Source of the DNA: Toxonevra muliebris
Lineage: Eukaryota > Arthropoda > Insecta > Diptera > Pallopteridae
Length of the DNA: 64,000 bases
Direction: 5' to 3'
Assembly: GCA_963691655.1 (NCBI GenBank)
Contig: OY829329.1
Coordinates: 21,280,708 to 21,344,707 of the forward strand
Positions within the stretch are counted from its first letter, which is position 1; each line of letters starts with the position of its first letter. Position numbers and translations under genes: made by a program. Shown here one piece after another: positions 25,701-40,700 of the stretch. The notes beneath the pieces are model-generated. The model did not search any database. It was not told where the DNA came from and saw only the letters and a list, made by a program, of their open reading frames with translations.

Positions 25701-28700
25701 TATTTTGATTGAGTATATTCTCATTAAATCAAAATCAAACATTTCTAAAGTGGCTTGCATATAGGACAATGGGCATATCTGGGTTAACAAATAAATTCTC
25801 AATTACTCCTACTAAATTTTTTTCCAATTGAAATTCACACTTACCGATGGATTATGTAGCGATGTATTGAGCATTATAATGGCAAAACTTAAAACATAAC
25901 AGGTATCCGTATTTGTGAATATATCCGGATTTAGTTGACAATAACGCTGTGCAAATGTTTCCATCATACGATCGATTTTTTGCGCTTCACCAGGCAAACG
26001 AAATGACCAAAGAAATTGTCTGCAAAAATAAATAAAAATTAATAACAATTCACTGAAACAATCAATCAATTGATAAATGCGCATTTACCTTAAAGCTTGT
26101 ACTAATATAAGATTTGTAAAATCATGTAACGCCACAAATGCTTTGAGAACATCTTCATTGAAATCATTTTTCTCGCCTAGATAATCACCTGCAAAATAAA
26201 AGCAAAAATATGGAAAATATAGAAATTTTCAAATGTGAATTTTAAATTTATATTTCTTATGCATATATTGAAATGGAAATGAAAAAGCGGAAATTGTAAA
26301 ATGTTTTGACCTTGTAAACATTTGTTTATATCTACGTTCATTTTCTTTTTTTATTTTTATTTTTTGTTTTGTTTTTCTTTCGTAGTTCTAATGATTGAGA
26401 AAGCATTGCTGAGCGTTTTTAGTTCAGTTCTTCGTTGAATGATACATACCTATTGCGGTTTTATTGAGACCTTCTCCTTTGTATAAGAAATGTGCCACAT
26501 CTTGTGGATCGTGCCGCAGTAGTCGATTCTCCACTAGATATTCAATACCTGCAGAGAGGGAAAAATAAACAAAAATAAATAATTCGTTAAAAAAAAAAAA
26601 ATGTTGGAATATTTATATGTTGAAATGTAATAAAATTTATATTTTATTTATATAATAAATCAATTAAAAATATAATGGAAGAAATTAGTCCATGGTCAGT
26701 TGCATATTTTTCTCTTTCGGCAAAGTTTTGATTAAAAAAAAAAGAAGGAAGAATTCGTATATAGTATAATTAAAAAATGGTATTAGCTTATGAAAACTAA
26801 AATATGAAGCAAATATTTTTGATTTAATTTTCTATAGGTGTCTGATAAATTACGCATCTATTATTGTTCCACATTTGATTGTTGCTTCTCTTTTGGGTTA
26901 ACTCTTAGTTCCTTTTAAATATGAGAGAAAGAGAGTATCATAGAGTACATGAACCGATACTGAGAGAGCCGACATTGCAGTTTTACAGTTGTTATTCAAC
27001 TACATACAATCAAGCAGAGGGACGACATCTTGCAGTTTTATCTCATATAGTTTAGTGAGAGAGCCGACTTACATATAGTTGAGCTTTCATCTTACGTTTT
27101 ATATATGTACGTGCACTACGTCGTGTTTGTGCCGATTAGAGTAGAGCAGCGGTGGCCACCTATACATACACAATGATCAATTGAGCACTCTTTCTATGGA
27201 AATGAGCTCTGTACGTGTGAAATTTTTAAACTTGGTTTTTTGCCATCAAAGAGCGAATTTCCCATATGAAATTTGCAAACATGCTGGCAAATTTTATTGA
27301 ATTTGACATAGTGAAAACCAGGCATTAAGCTCATTTGCCTGCGTGCAAGTCTTTGGCCTACGTTGGTGTAGAGAGTATCAATAGAAGAAAAACAACAACA
27401 ACATAGAGAATAGAAGACTGCAACAAATTTTTAATAAATAATTTTTAAATAAACAACAAAGTTTCACTTCTACTGTGAGTGCCTGCAGACACATATTTTT
27501 GATCCACGACCAATAATCATAACGGCTGAGATGATCATGGGAAGGTATAAACCACATCAGTTCCTCAGACAGATTTACCTAGTTTGACTTGTCTTCGATT
27601 TTTTTCTCTCAAGGATCATAGCTGTCGACAGAGAGTGTTTAAGTGACATGCCAATTTTTGCCATACCTTTACCAAGCCATATGAAATCAAGAGAAATTTC
27701 GTCTACCTTCTTTGTTCTTATGACCTCATGTCATGTAAGTTTTTATTTAAACTCTTTCACTTTCACCACCATGAAATTTCATGCCATTCTGCCCCTCTCT
27801 CCCCACTTCTTAAATGACCATCACTTATTTTTTAAGCTCTCCCATAAGTAAATAACTGTAATGCTCTTCTTTAAACAAGTGTGCGTCAAAAGAGCGTAAA
27901 AGTTTTGAATGAGAGTGATGCAGCTTCAAATAATCCTTTACAAGAGAGAACGATACACAATTGTATTTGATCTAATGTTATTCCTAACTTTTTCTCTCTT
28001 CTTTCTATTATTTTCGTGTTGTTACTTTGAATATATTTTACAAACGAACTGCAGTTTTTATTCGGTGCTTTCAAATTGACGCAGAATTGAATTGGATCTA
28101 ACAGTATTTCTCTCTTTTTCTCTCTGGTTTCTGCTCTCTTCGTGTTGTTGCTCCGAATATACTTTGCTTGTGCTTTCAAATTAATTCAGGTTTTCTATAG
28201 AAGTACGAAGAGAAAAATTTTATATTATTTGTCAAATTGACTGCAAATAAAAAGAGCAGTCGCCTCACTTTACCTTTAGGCACACGCTTGTAATTTATTG
28301 AAAAACAAAAATACGTACGTTAAATTTTTACAATGATTGACGGCAATCGCATATATGCGCTTATAATTCAAATATTTATTTAGTAAAACAAATAATATAC
28401 ACATTTGTTATTGTTGTTGTTGTTATTATTATTATTATTTATTCGTCATGTCTCCTTTAATTTAATGGCGCTTCTCTTTTTTTCTTATCTTATCTTTAAA
28501 TCGCGTCATCTTTTTTGGTCGGTCGATTGTTGTTGCTGTTGTTTTTCATTGCAAAATTAACGCGTCGTTGTGTTGTCGTTGTTCCCATTTGTTGAGTCGC
28601 GCACATGTGGTGCGATTTTAATGCGATTTATATCGTGGCGAACGTTAAACTAATGGCATCGACAAAACAGTCACAACAAATAATAATCACAATAAATAAA

Positions 28701-31700
28701 CGCAAACGATAACAGCAACAATAAATTGTTACAATTTTCATAATATCGTCACCGTCATCATCACCAACAACGTAACCGTCGTTTCTTTTCCTTTTTTTTT
28801 TTTTTTTGTTTTTTTCCTTTACATTTTTCACGCTTTTGCCCATAAAACTTAAATATTTTAACACTATTTTCTGTGTTGTTATGTTGTTGTTGTTTCTTTT
28901 TTTTCAAACGTTTCCGCACAGCAGGAATTTTTTGCGCAGACATGCACATGTGTGGCACATGTATGAATGTATGTATGTATTTGCGTGTATGTTTATAAAT
29001 ACGACGATGTTTTTTTTTTTTTGGTAAAATATTTTCATGTTTTTTGTTTTTTTTTTTTATTTCGTGTTCCTTTTTCCATTTCAAAACACTTCGAAAATTT
29101 GTGTCTGTACTCTTCTTACCTCTTCTACTCCCTCCGTCTGTGTCTTTACTCTTTATTTACCTATCCCTGCATCTCTCTCTTTCTCTCTTGCTGTCTCCCA
29201 AAAATATTGGCTTGGAATTCACCCAATACAGTCACATCTCCTACTCACCACCCCCACATTCTCTCTTTCTCTCTGCTTCTCCTTAAACTGTCACACCCGC
29301 TAATGGAGCACTCTCTCCCTATGCTTCTCTCTCTATGCTTCATTAAACATATCCATACATTCTTCTTTTCTTTACTTAAATTCATTTCATTGTTTGTTAT
29401 TGTATATATTCTTTTGGAATACCACTGCCGATCAATTTCCGGTTTATCGCAAATTGTTCCAAATTGATTGACAATGCTGCGCCCTTATAAATTTTTCGTT
29501 TGTTTAGTTTCTGTAACTATTTTTTTTCTTATTGTCGATTGTGGTGACATGCCAATTTGTGTTGTGCAGCAGCTCCAACAAATTTTATTTTATGGAAATT
29601 GTTTCTGGCATAGTTTTATATATATTTTTATTTATTTTTTGTTTTTTTTGTTACATACATTTATAGAAATTGTAAATTGTATGCGGAAATTGTGCAAAAT
29701 TACTTTGTATTTCTTCGAGCAGACTTTGATTAATTTTTTTATTTTTTATATTCCATGTATTAAAGTTTATTTGTTTCCTTATGTTGTTGTCTGGTATATT
29801 TTGAATCCCTTGCAAGTTAAAAATAAATATTTGAATGTACAAAAAAATTTTTAATTAATATTAGTATATTCTTCTCCTATTTACAGTGATTCTTCAACTG
29901 TCAAATTTTTCTTTCAAATTTAGTGAGAACGAGAGAACAGCTGAGAGAAAAAAAGTCTATGAAATTTCTGCTTTGCTGTAGGTAGTTATGTTGAGAAACA
30001 TTTTCATAACCTTACAAAAAAAAATTATGTGTCTGCAGGCACTCACTTTAGAAGTGAAACTTTGTTGTTTATTTGAAAATTATTAGAAAACATTTACAAC
30101 TTTATTCTATTGAAGTTTTTGCAGTCTTCTTCTCTCTATTTTGTTGTTCCTTTTCTTTTCGGTTGATACTCTTTTCACTTACCAGCACAAACACGACGTA
30201 GTACACGTATATAACACAAGAGAGGAACACAAGAGAGTTCAGCTATATGTAATCAAGCAGGTCTTTCTCACTAAAGCATCTGAGATAAAACTGCGCGAAG
30301 TCGACTCTCTGCTTGTTTGTATGTAGCCGAATAACAACTGCATATAACTTCGTTTCCTACTGATTTCTGGTATGAGTGCAACAAAAAAACACACACACAT
30401 ACACATACACGATTTTTTAAGTGACCTTTGTTGTTGAAGTTTTTGCACTCTTCCTCTTTCTATTTTCTGCAGCTTTTTCTCTCATGATACTCTCTACACT
30501 TATCGGCACAAACATGTAGTAGTCGTAGTACACGTATATAAAAGATGAGAGGAAAGTTTAGGTATATGGAATCAAGCTCTGTCACTAAAGTACATAAGAT
30601 AAAACTGCGAGAAGTCGACTCTCTGCTTGATTGTATATAGCCGATCCCCATATGATCTCGTTCGGTAAACACTAACAACGTAATAACTTCGTTTTTTATT
30701 AGTTTTGTATGAGTGTAATGAAAGCTCGTTGCCATTGCAAAATTTTTAATTAACAGCCCCGCTAAAGAAGTTTCACTTCAAAAATTCACTCAATAGATCT
30801 TAAATTGAATTGAGGTAATTCTTAATAGAAATTATGAAAATGCTCTCATTTTATAGAATAATCTCTCTCTCTCTCTCTCGCCATATGCACTTATATTTTT
30901 CCCCTACACATACGCATAAAACATTTAAAGGTCAATCAAACATAAATAAGATATGAAAAATTAAAATCGTAATTGATCATGAAAGAACGAACACTGTCAC
31001 AGACAATAATAATGTTGACAAAGTGACAAATTATAATGATGACAGTAATGAAGGGTGAAGCTGCTGTATCATTTTTAAAAAAGAAAAAAAAAAGAACTTC
31101 AATGACAAAAGTAGCGACAGATCAAAAATGTGCACCGTGCATGCACAAATGAATTCCAAACCAGAGATGTGCAAGAGTTATGCGGGCAGCAGCAGCAGCA
31201 CAAAATGCAATTATGACAGAGGGTGCGTGTCATGACAGATCAAAACAAATAACATCAATGTCAAAAAGAAAATAAAAAAAAAATTAAAAAATGAGTATAA
31301 AAAAATATCACGCATCTCAAAAAAAACCAAGAAAAAGAGGAGCCGCGGAAAATTACACAATAATTTCAATATTTAAATTAAATATAATACAAATGATTGG
31401 CAGGCGAGGCGCTCTAAATTACTGCAAAGGAATGATGTAGTGGAGGGGGTAAGGAAGAGTACGTAAAGAATGTGCTCACAAGAGTATCATAAGCACATCA
31501 AGCAACATGGCGCTCAGGGGTATAGGTATAAATAAATGACAGCACGCAGCAATTGAGAGGCTCTCTCTGCCTCTGAGAGAGAGAGAGAGAGAGAGAGGAG
31601 AGAGTGAAGAGAAAGACATCGCATTCAACGATGCATACGTGTTGCGTATTTACAGCATGTTCGCGAGTGTTTGTAATTTTTGATAAATGTGACAGTTCGT

Positions 31701-34700
31701 TGACATTTTGTAGAGCATAATGAAATGAGAATATATATATATATATATGAATGCTTGTTTATTTTTATAGTATGTATTGAAAATTAATTTAATTGCTATG
31801 CAAAATCGAAGTATTGTGGCACGTGAGTGACACTCCCAAGTAAATTCCCTTGGCAGATTTCGTTCTTTTTTTTTCTTTTTTTTGTTTGCAATATTACAGA
31901 ATTTGTTTATTTAATGGATATTTTAAATTTACGGATTTTCCTCTTTTTTTTTTTTTTTTTTTGTAATAAATTCTTGAATAAGGTTTGATTTTAGGTGTGA
32001 GATTTCTGATTTTTGAAATTATTCTTAGGGGAAAAGGTTTCAATTCAAGTCATGTTCTAACAATTATATGCTGCAATACATCTGATCGATTTACAGCATC
32101 TATTGACTTGTTAATTGATAACTATTTGAAGAGTTTGAATCGTGATGATGTAGAAAATTTGAGTAAACAAATGAGTAAACCAAATCCGACTTCTCATAAG
32201 CTATTGTTATTGTTATTTTTGCTTAAAACTCAGGATGAGTAAAAGTGAAGGGGTTGAGCAAGGTTAATGACTCTCACAGTCGATAGTAGTGGAATGTGTT
32301 ATATAGGGGAAAGCCGTCTAGGTTAGAATACTAGCAATATTAATTCTAAACAAAGCGTTTTTTCCTGTTTTTCAAACTAGCGCCATCTACGTGTGTCTGC
32401 AATATTGTTTGTCGCGATGACAGCCAACTTTTCATGTTACTTAGAGTTCAGAGCGCGAACAGTAGGTATACACGTATCCCGAACATGAGTGTTCATATAG
32501 CGAAAACAAAAAAAAAAAACATTTTCAGTGTCAAACAAAGTACATAAAATCAAAAATCCACATGAAAACAATAAAGACGTTACGAAATTCGGCCTACAAC
32601 GAAAGTAATAAGCATAAGTCAAAAGGTGTTCCAGCCTGGACGACATTCTCCTAATTATACAAAAATATTTTGTCTTATCTACGCATGCAGGACTCGAACT
32701 AAATATTATTGATGAAACTCTAACGTGCCTTGACCTCTCAGTGCTAAGAAATTGGTCTGAAAACTGTTAGCAAATTCCTGGAAGCAAGGCTAGTTCTTCG
32801 GTATCTCAACGATCAGAATGTTTTTGGTTCGAAAATAGCTTCAACCACTTTCGCCTATATTGAGAAAACATACAGGGTCTGTTTCGACGCTCCCGAAACA
32901 GTATCGTTTGAAAGCATTGAGCTAGTAGCTGTTAAGTTGAATGGAAATCGTCATATCATGACAGATGATCCATTTTATGGTGCAACACTCTAAAAAATAT
33001 TAGCACTGTCTTTATCGAGCAAAAATGTGGCCAAATGAGGTCACTGAAACTGCAATTAGCCTGCGGAACCGTCAAAGAGAACGAATAAGTTCTCCTTTTT
33101 AAAGGTCGCCGGCACAATAATTGTGGAAGTTGTCGCAGTACATTTATAGACATGGAAATGGAGGAACAAACCGTGGTGAAAAAACTATCCTCGAGATACT
33201 GTATAAGCTCCCCGAAGATGGTTCGTACATTTGGGTCATGTTTGACCAGCCGTATGGCATGTGGCACCATCACTGATGTCACGTCCGTCTATTTCTGACC
33301 CAAAATGGTCTTCCAACAGTTTAATTATAGAAATTATATGCAATATATGTCACTCTATATTCATTACAAAGACTATTCTTGAAATTATATCTAATCACAA
33401 AAATTATCAAAAAAATTTATACCAATTTCCTATCATAAATATAGAATTTTTACAGCGCCACCTATCGGATTTAAACGTAACTAGGTAGATTCTTGAGATA
33501 TTTCATGAAGTAGTAGAAATAAAATAGAAAAAGGAATGAAAAAAGTAGAAGAAAATAGTGATGAAAATAACAGTAAAAAAGTAGTAGAAAATAGTAGTAG
33601 AAAATAATAGTAGAAAATAGTAGTAGAAATAGTAGAGGAAAAGGAAAAGCATATATTTTTAGAAATTGTTGTAAAAAAGTAGTAGAAATGGAAGAAAAAA
33701 AAGTAGCAGAAAAAGTAGTAGAAAAATAGTAAAACATAGTTGTACAAAATGGTAAAGAAGCAGAAAATAGTAGTATAAACAATCGTATAAGAAAAACAGT
33801 AAAAAAGTGGTAAAAACCAGTAGTAGAAAATAGTAGTAAAAAAGTAGCAAAAAATAGTAGTACAAAATAGTAGCAAAAAACATTTGTTGAAAATAGTAGT
33901 AAAAAATAGTACCAAAAAATAGTAGAAAAAATAGTAGTAGAAAATAGTAGTAAAAAATAATAGTAGAAAACAGTAGTAAAAAATTGTACTAAAAAAATAG
34001 TAAAAAAAGGAGTGGAAAATAACAAGAAATAGGAATTGTAAAAATGTTTCTAAAAAAGTAGTAAAAAATATAAGTAAAAAAAGTAGTAAACAAGTAATAG
34101 AAAATAACAAGAAATTATAGCAAAAAAAAGTTAAAAAGTAAAACAAAATAGAAGAAGAACACTGCGCCATACCCACTGATCCAACAAACTGAAAGAATTT
34201 TTTAAATCCGGTATTGACAAATAATACTTCTATAATAAATATTAGTACCGTACCACAAATAACTCCTAAGATAACCCGTAATGAAAATTCAGGTTTTACG
34301 AAAGGTGCCACATCCCCTTTATTAACCAACTCCACCCATATTTTTGCTGTAGCATTGCATTGTTAATTCACATACTTGTACCAAATTTCGGTATTGTGCT
34401 ATTAATGATTTTTGAGATATTCCCAAAAAACAAAAACAAAAAATTGAGTCCCTTCTGCACTCGTCATAGTTTTTTCAAAACTAAACAAAAAAAATTATTT
34501 CTCGTAGTATATTTTTAGGCTTATTTTTTCAATTCTACAAAAAAGTTATTTCTCGTCGCATATTTTTAGGATTTGGTATATATTTTAATTATTTGGGCTT
34601 TTGTGGAAGTTAATTCATGACGGTGGATCTTGTGGAATTTATGTAAATATTAAATATCTACATCTGTATTAAAATTGTTCTATAACGCTTACCTTTTTTC

Positions 34701-37700
34701 GGATCCATATTAAACTTTTTACGTCCTATCGACATTTGTTTATCTTTATTGGAATGTTTACAGTCTTCGGGGACATCCAGTGTCTCCATTTCGGAAACAA
34801 CTTCGCACAGTTCATCTTTTATTTGCTGAAAATATAAAGAAAAAAGAATATTTTAATTAAAGTACAAAAGTACTGAAATACTCAGTACAAAAATACTAAG
34901 ATACTCAGTACAAAAGTACCGAAATACTTAGTACAAAAGTACTGAAATACACTTGAAAAGTGAAATTATGCAAAAATTTATAAAAATGATATTAATGATT
35001 CATTTCACCTGTTCAGCGAAATGAGAAAAGTTCGTTAACCAATAACAAAAGAAAATCACGGGGCATCCCTTCAATAAAAAAAAAATGCAACAGCAACAAG
35101 TTAACAATTTGGTGTGGTTTTTTTATATTTATTTATGTTTTTTTTTTTTTTTTTAATTCACAGCGGTAAAAACCAAAAGCAACTGTGCATTTTTTAATAG
35201 CCGGAAGCGGAAAGCGAAAATTCTCAGCAAAAGCGAAACACAGCGACGACGACAAGCGACATGAATTTTAAAAATAAACACAATGAAGCTTTAATAAAAA
35301 AACATGAAACAAGCTTATAAAAAAGTTTGTGTAAAATAATAATAAACCAATCTACACAAAAATAACTAAATGACAACAATAGCAACACAGCGCCAGTGTC
35401 GCCATCACCATCAGCATTTAAAATTAGCTCAATTTCTCTTTTTGCTATTGTTAAATGCGAATTTTTTTCTACGATTTGATTTGGTATGTGAGATGCGAAA
35501 CTTTAATTAAATTTAATACCTGTTCAAGAAAAAAAAAACGAGAAGAATTAATAAGTAGAAGGAAAAAAAATAAATGACAAAAAATACCCAAACTGTAACA
35601 CGCTGAATCAAAAACTTAAATCATTTTAAAATGTCACGGTAATGATGACGACAATGACGACAACTGCGACAAGCGCGAGATATCGCGCCCTAGCTCTTGT
35701 ATACCATTATTCATTATTATTATTACTAGTTACTATTTTCGTTAGAGCTATTCATGTAGTGATATGGCATCATCATCTTTCACAATTAAGTATAACGTTT
35801 CTATGAGCGTTTTATGGGCGAGCAACAAGCGATGAAAGACGAGCACTTAGATTTACGTAGTTTCTATTAGTAGCTACAATTCAAGCATGACAATTTGTCA
35901 ATTGAAGTTTTTATTTTTAGCATTCACTTATTCAGTTAATAACTTTTAAGTTTTTACTTTAGTTTTCAATTTGCATTTTTATGCATGTGTTAAATGTGTA
36001 AAATGAATACATGATTTTTAAGCGACGTATACAAAAACATGAGAAAAATCGTTTATAAAATTACGATTTATTAGAATTAATTTGATGAATGGATTCGTAA
36101 ATATAGTAAGGGTATTTACAAGGTGTCTAATTTGCCTTCGAATCCTCTTTTTTTGTCAAAAATTCTCTCATCTTACATACAAAATTATACGACATTATAA
36201 TTATACGTAAGTATACGACAGCTTGTTAATACCCCAAATAGTTAAATAGTTAATAGTTCAAATGAACTCAACCCAATGAATCAAAATTTTGTAAACGATA
36301 TTCATGATACTGATGAAGAAATACATAAGAAATGTTTTTGTGTGTAATATGGGGGCATAGATCTCTTAAGGCTGATCCATCAAGACCGCACTCTCTTTCC
36401 TTTTTTTTATTTTTTTTTAAATGAAGTTTTTTGATCTCTTAATTTAAGAACGTAAATATTTCATATAAAAAACTAAAATGAGTCCCTTCTGCACTCGTCA
36501 TAGTTTTTTCAGTACTAAAAAAAAAAAAATATTTCTCGTGGCATATTTTTAGGCTTATTTTTTCAATTCTACAGAAAAGTTATTTTTCGTTTCATATTTT
36601 TAGGCTTAGGTACATATTTTAATTATTTGGGCTTTTTTGGAAGTTAATTCATGCTACACAGCGTGATGGTGGATCTTGTGAAAAAGTGACTTCAAGTGAC
36701 TCCAAGTGACTTCAATTGACTGCAAGTGCCTTCAAATGATTTCAATTGACTTTAAATCCTCAATTGACTCAAAATGACTCCAAGTGACTTCAAATGACTG
36801 CAAGTGACTTTAAATCGTCAATTGACTCCAAGTGACTTCAAGTAACTCCAAGTGACTTCAAGTAACTCCAAGTGACTTCAAGTGACCCCAAGCGACTTCA
36901 AGTGACTGCAAGTGCCTTCAAGTGATTTCAATTGACTTTAAATCCTCAATTGACTCAAAATGACTCCAAGTGACTTCAAATGACTGCAAGTGACTTTAAA
37001 TCGTCAATTGACTACAAGTGACTTCAAGTAACTCCAAGCGACTTCAAGTAACTCCAAGTGACTTCAAGTGGTTCCAAGTGACTTCAAGTGACCCCAAGCG
37101 ACTTCAAGTGACTGCAAGTGCCTTCAAGTGATTTCAATTGTCTTTAAATCCTCAGTTGACTCTAAGTGACTTCAAGTGATTTCAAGTGACTTCAAGTGAC
37201 TCCATATCCCAACTGACTCCAAGTGACTTCAAGTGACTCCAATGAACTTCAAATCCCCAATTGACTCCAAGTGATTTCAAAGCAGTCATGATTTTAAAGT
37301 CATAAGATTTGCAGCTTCATGATTTCAAAAAAAATTGCGTTCCATTGACTCCAAAAAAGACTTTTGTAAATGAATCGGCAACTCCAAAAAAAATTCCACG
37401 TTTAAGTAACACAAAATTAATAAGTTTTTTTCTGTACGATTTTGAAAGAGCAAAAAAAGAAAAAAAAAATAATCTAACGGTACTTTTTGCAACACACATT
37501 TTTTGTATACTTTTTTGAAATTACCCAATCTTTCGAAAAACAAAAATATATCAAAAAGCAGCTAAAATCAAAAATTTTTGGCAAATAGAAAAATTAATTA
37601 TTTTGATTGAATTTGAGATAAAAATAATTAAAATACTTCCAGTCATACAAGCCACATAAAAACAAATTAGCTGTGAGTAGCTAGGAATTTGAATTTAAAA

Positions 37701-40700
37701 AAAAAAAATTACTCAACCTTTCCGGCTTTATAAAACCACTCCCCATTCAATTTTTTAGGGTTTTGGGATCAGATTTATGCTTTTTACACTAAAATTTCAA
37801 TCAATACCAATTTTTTTTTAAATCAACCAAAACTCACTTGGGAACTGGAGGGTTAAAGTTAACTTAATATTAAAGAGAAAAAGACCAAGAAGCTCATATG
37901 TAAAATGTAAAAAATCTGAGAAACAACAACTTCAATGAATAACCAAAGCAAACAAAGTAAAAATCTTAAATGTTTAGAGGTTTCACTTTAAAAAAAAATT
38001 TAAATTTAAATTAAAATTTTATGTGTTTTGTATTTTGCCAATTTAGCATTTTAATTTTAAATACAAAAAATAAAATAAAGTAAAAAAAAAATCATTTAAG
38101 CAAAGCTTGTGAATTTTGTTTTTACAATCACTTGCGAGAAGTTTAAAATTTGCATTAAGCTAAGCATTTGGTTTTTATTTCTTTTTTAATTTATTATTAT
38201 TTGTAAAAGAGAAAGAAAACAAAAATAAAAACGATAAATATATGAATGACATACTGCGATTTATTATTTATTTATTAAATTATTTGAGTTTTTCGTTTTT
38301 TTTTTAGCATGAGCTACTCGTACTTGACCAACAAGGTAGACGGGCGGCGTGATTTTTATTTTTTTTTTTTTTGTGTTAATGGAGAAAGAGAGAGAAGATT
38401 TAGTGATGAGCTCACACGCTCGTTGCCTGACTGGCTAACCAGCAGTTGAAGGAATTTTGCAGTTTATTTAGTAGTAGACAAAACAATAAATGCGAAATAA
38501 AAATGAAAAATATTTGCAATGTAGATTTTTTGTATACAAATCTGCAACTAATAAAAACTAACAGTGTACTACATAATTAAATAATAGAAAAAATTACAAA
38601 TGAGTAAAGAAAAATTCCAATTCAACAAGTTTCTTTTAATTTATTTCTGTTTTTATTTTATTTTTATTATTATTATTTTTTTTTATAGAGAAATTTCTTA
38701 ATAGTTGGCAAAAATTTATTTCTCTGCTTCACCTTGAGTTTTAGATTAAAATTTTAAAAATATTTCTTTTGAAATTCTAATGAAATTAGCTTTCAAGAAC
38801 AAAAATTTGGAAAACTTTTGAGATTGTTATAATTGAAAAACACGAGAACTACTGGAAAGAACTTGATTATCAACTTTATATTTGACAGGCTAAGAGGGAA
38901 AGTGGCCTAAATTTATATAAGAGGAAAAGTGAGATAATTTAATATCTCAGTGCAAGAACGGCACAAATAATACGGCATAGAGTGAAAATGAAACGCCTTA
39001 AAAGTAAGAGCAAAAATGATATAAAAATTCTTTCAGAGCAAAACAGCATAGTACTTACTTTATTCCGTTTTTGCTCTGAAAATATTTTGTTTCACTTTTA
39101 CTCAGAACATATTTCGCTTCACTTTTGCTCTGAACATATTTCGTTTCACTTTTGCTCTGAACATATTTCGTTTTACTTTTGCTCTGAACATATTTCGTTT
39201 TACTTTTGCTCTGAACATATTTCGTTTCACTTTTGCTCTGAACATATTTCGTTTCACTTTTACTCAGAACATATTTCGTTTCACTTTTGCTCTGAAAATA
39301 TTTCGTGTCACTTTTGCTCTGAACATATTTCGTTTCACTTTTGCTCTGAAAATATTTTGTTTCACTTTTACTCAGAACATATTTCGCTTCACTTTTGCTC
39401 TGAACATATTTCGTTTCACTTTTGCTCTGAACATATTTCGTTTCACTTTTGCTCTGAACATATTTCGTTTTACTTTTGCTCTGAACATATTTCGTCTTAC
39501 TTTTGCTCTGAAAATATTTCGTTTCACTTTTACTCAGAACATATTTCGTTTCACTTTTGCTGTTAAGTAAAATTATTCCACTTTTTTCTGAACGTAGAAG
39601 TTATACCATTTTTCCTTTCAGCCTCTCATTTGTTTTCAATAATTTTAGCGATCATTTCAGTTTTCTATTGACAGATCTCAAGAAATATATCTTCTAATGA
39701 ATCAGTTATAGGTTAACGGACTCAGACCCGAGCCCTTACCAACTGCTATATTTCAATATTTCAAAACCTAAAACTTTGGATACCGCAGATAATCAAAAAG
39801 TAAAAACTTTCATGCCTAGAAAATCTATCAAAGCACACAAGAACAATTGGAATTTACCACTACCCAAATATAAACTATTACATAATTCATAATATTGAAT
39901 ACAGCAAAATAAAAAAAAATAAATTAAAAATAGGCATGGTTCAAGAAAAAGTAGCAGATCATCGCTAAAGTTGAGACGATTTGAATTAAAACATTCTTCG
40001 GTAGACCAGTCGAAACTTTCATGTCTAGATAGCCACGTTGAAGAACGTGAGAACTACAGGGAGAGCTGGGTAGTAATGATTACTATAGGAATTAAATTAC
40101 TTCTCAATTACAATTTCTTGAAATTAGAATTGATACTTAACATTTACAATTTTTTGCAATGAAATCAATTTTTTATTTTTTACAATTCCTTTTTTGGGAA
40201 TTGTAATTGGTAATTAGCATTTCCAATTCCTCAGTAATGGGATCTAAAAAATGTTTCATTTCATTACTGAAGTTTAAAATATGTAATTCCTCAAAAGAAT
40301 GGAAAAAGTACTTCAAAACTAAAGAAGTACTATTCTCTCGTGTAATCAATTACATTTCTGGAATTGAATTCCATAAAGAAGGGAATAATATCCCGAAAGT
40401 AATTAATTCCTTTTGCATTGAATTCCAAGATTTCCATTAAATGAAAAGTATTGCTACAACAACAAAACTATGCAACTTATTGGAGTTCAAATCAAAAGGA
40501 ATTAATTACTGTTTTGGAATTCAATCTCACAAAAGTAACTGATTACACAAGAGAAGAGTTTTCAAGTACTTTTTCAATACCCTTGAGGAATTACATATTG
40601 TGAATTACAAATTGCAATTGAGTAATGAATTTTAACATTTTTCCAATTCCATTACTGAGGAATCGGGAATGTTAATTACCAATTACAATTCTCAAAAATC

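Noticed and set aside
28967..29854. Overlapping frames of 80-166 codons
   Set aside because: T-rich and CT-rich intron DNA gives Phe/Leu/Ser-biased translations without motifs or consistent splice sites.
31985..32242. 85-codon plus-strand frame after a pyrimidine-rich tract
   Set aside because: An acceptor-like TTTTAG precedes it, but there is no homology I can recognise and no partner exon.
33240..33300. Possible DGATCHTA transposase motif on the minus strand
   Set aside because: Only a short match to the second catalytic box of Tc1/mariner-type transposases. Flanking frames in 32640-33300 do not follow the family convincingly.
33481..34150. Long Phe/Tyr/Leu-rich minus-strand frame
   Set aside because: It is a direct reading of the GTAGAAA short-period repeat.
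38982..39566. 194-codon frame of SEHISFHFC repeats as a protein gene
   Set aside because: The 27-bp repeat unit is a multiple of three, so any one frame without a stop stays open. There is no start context or homology.
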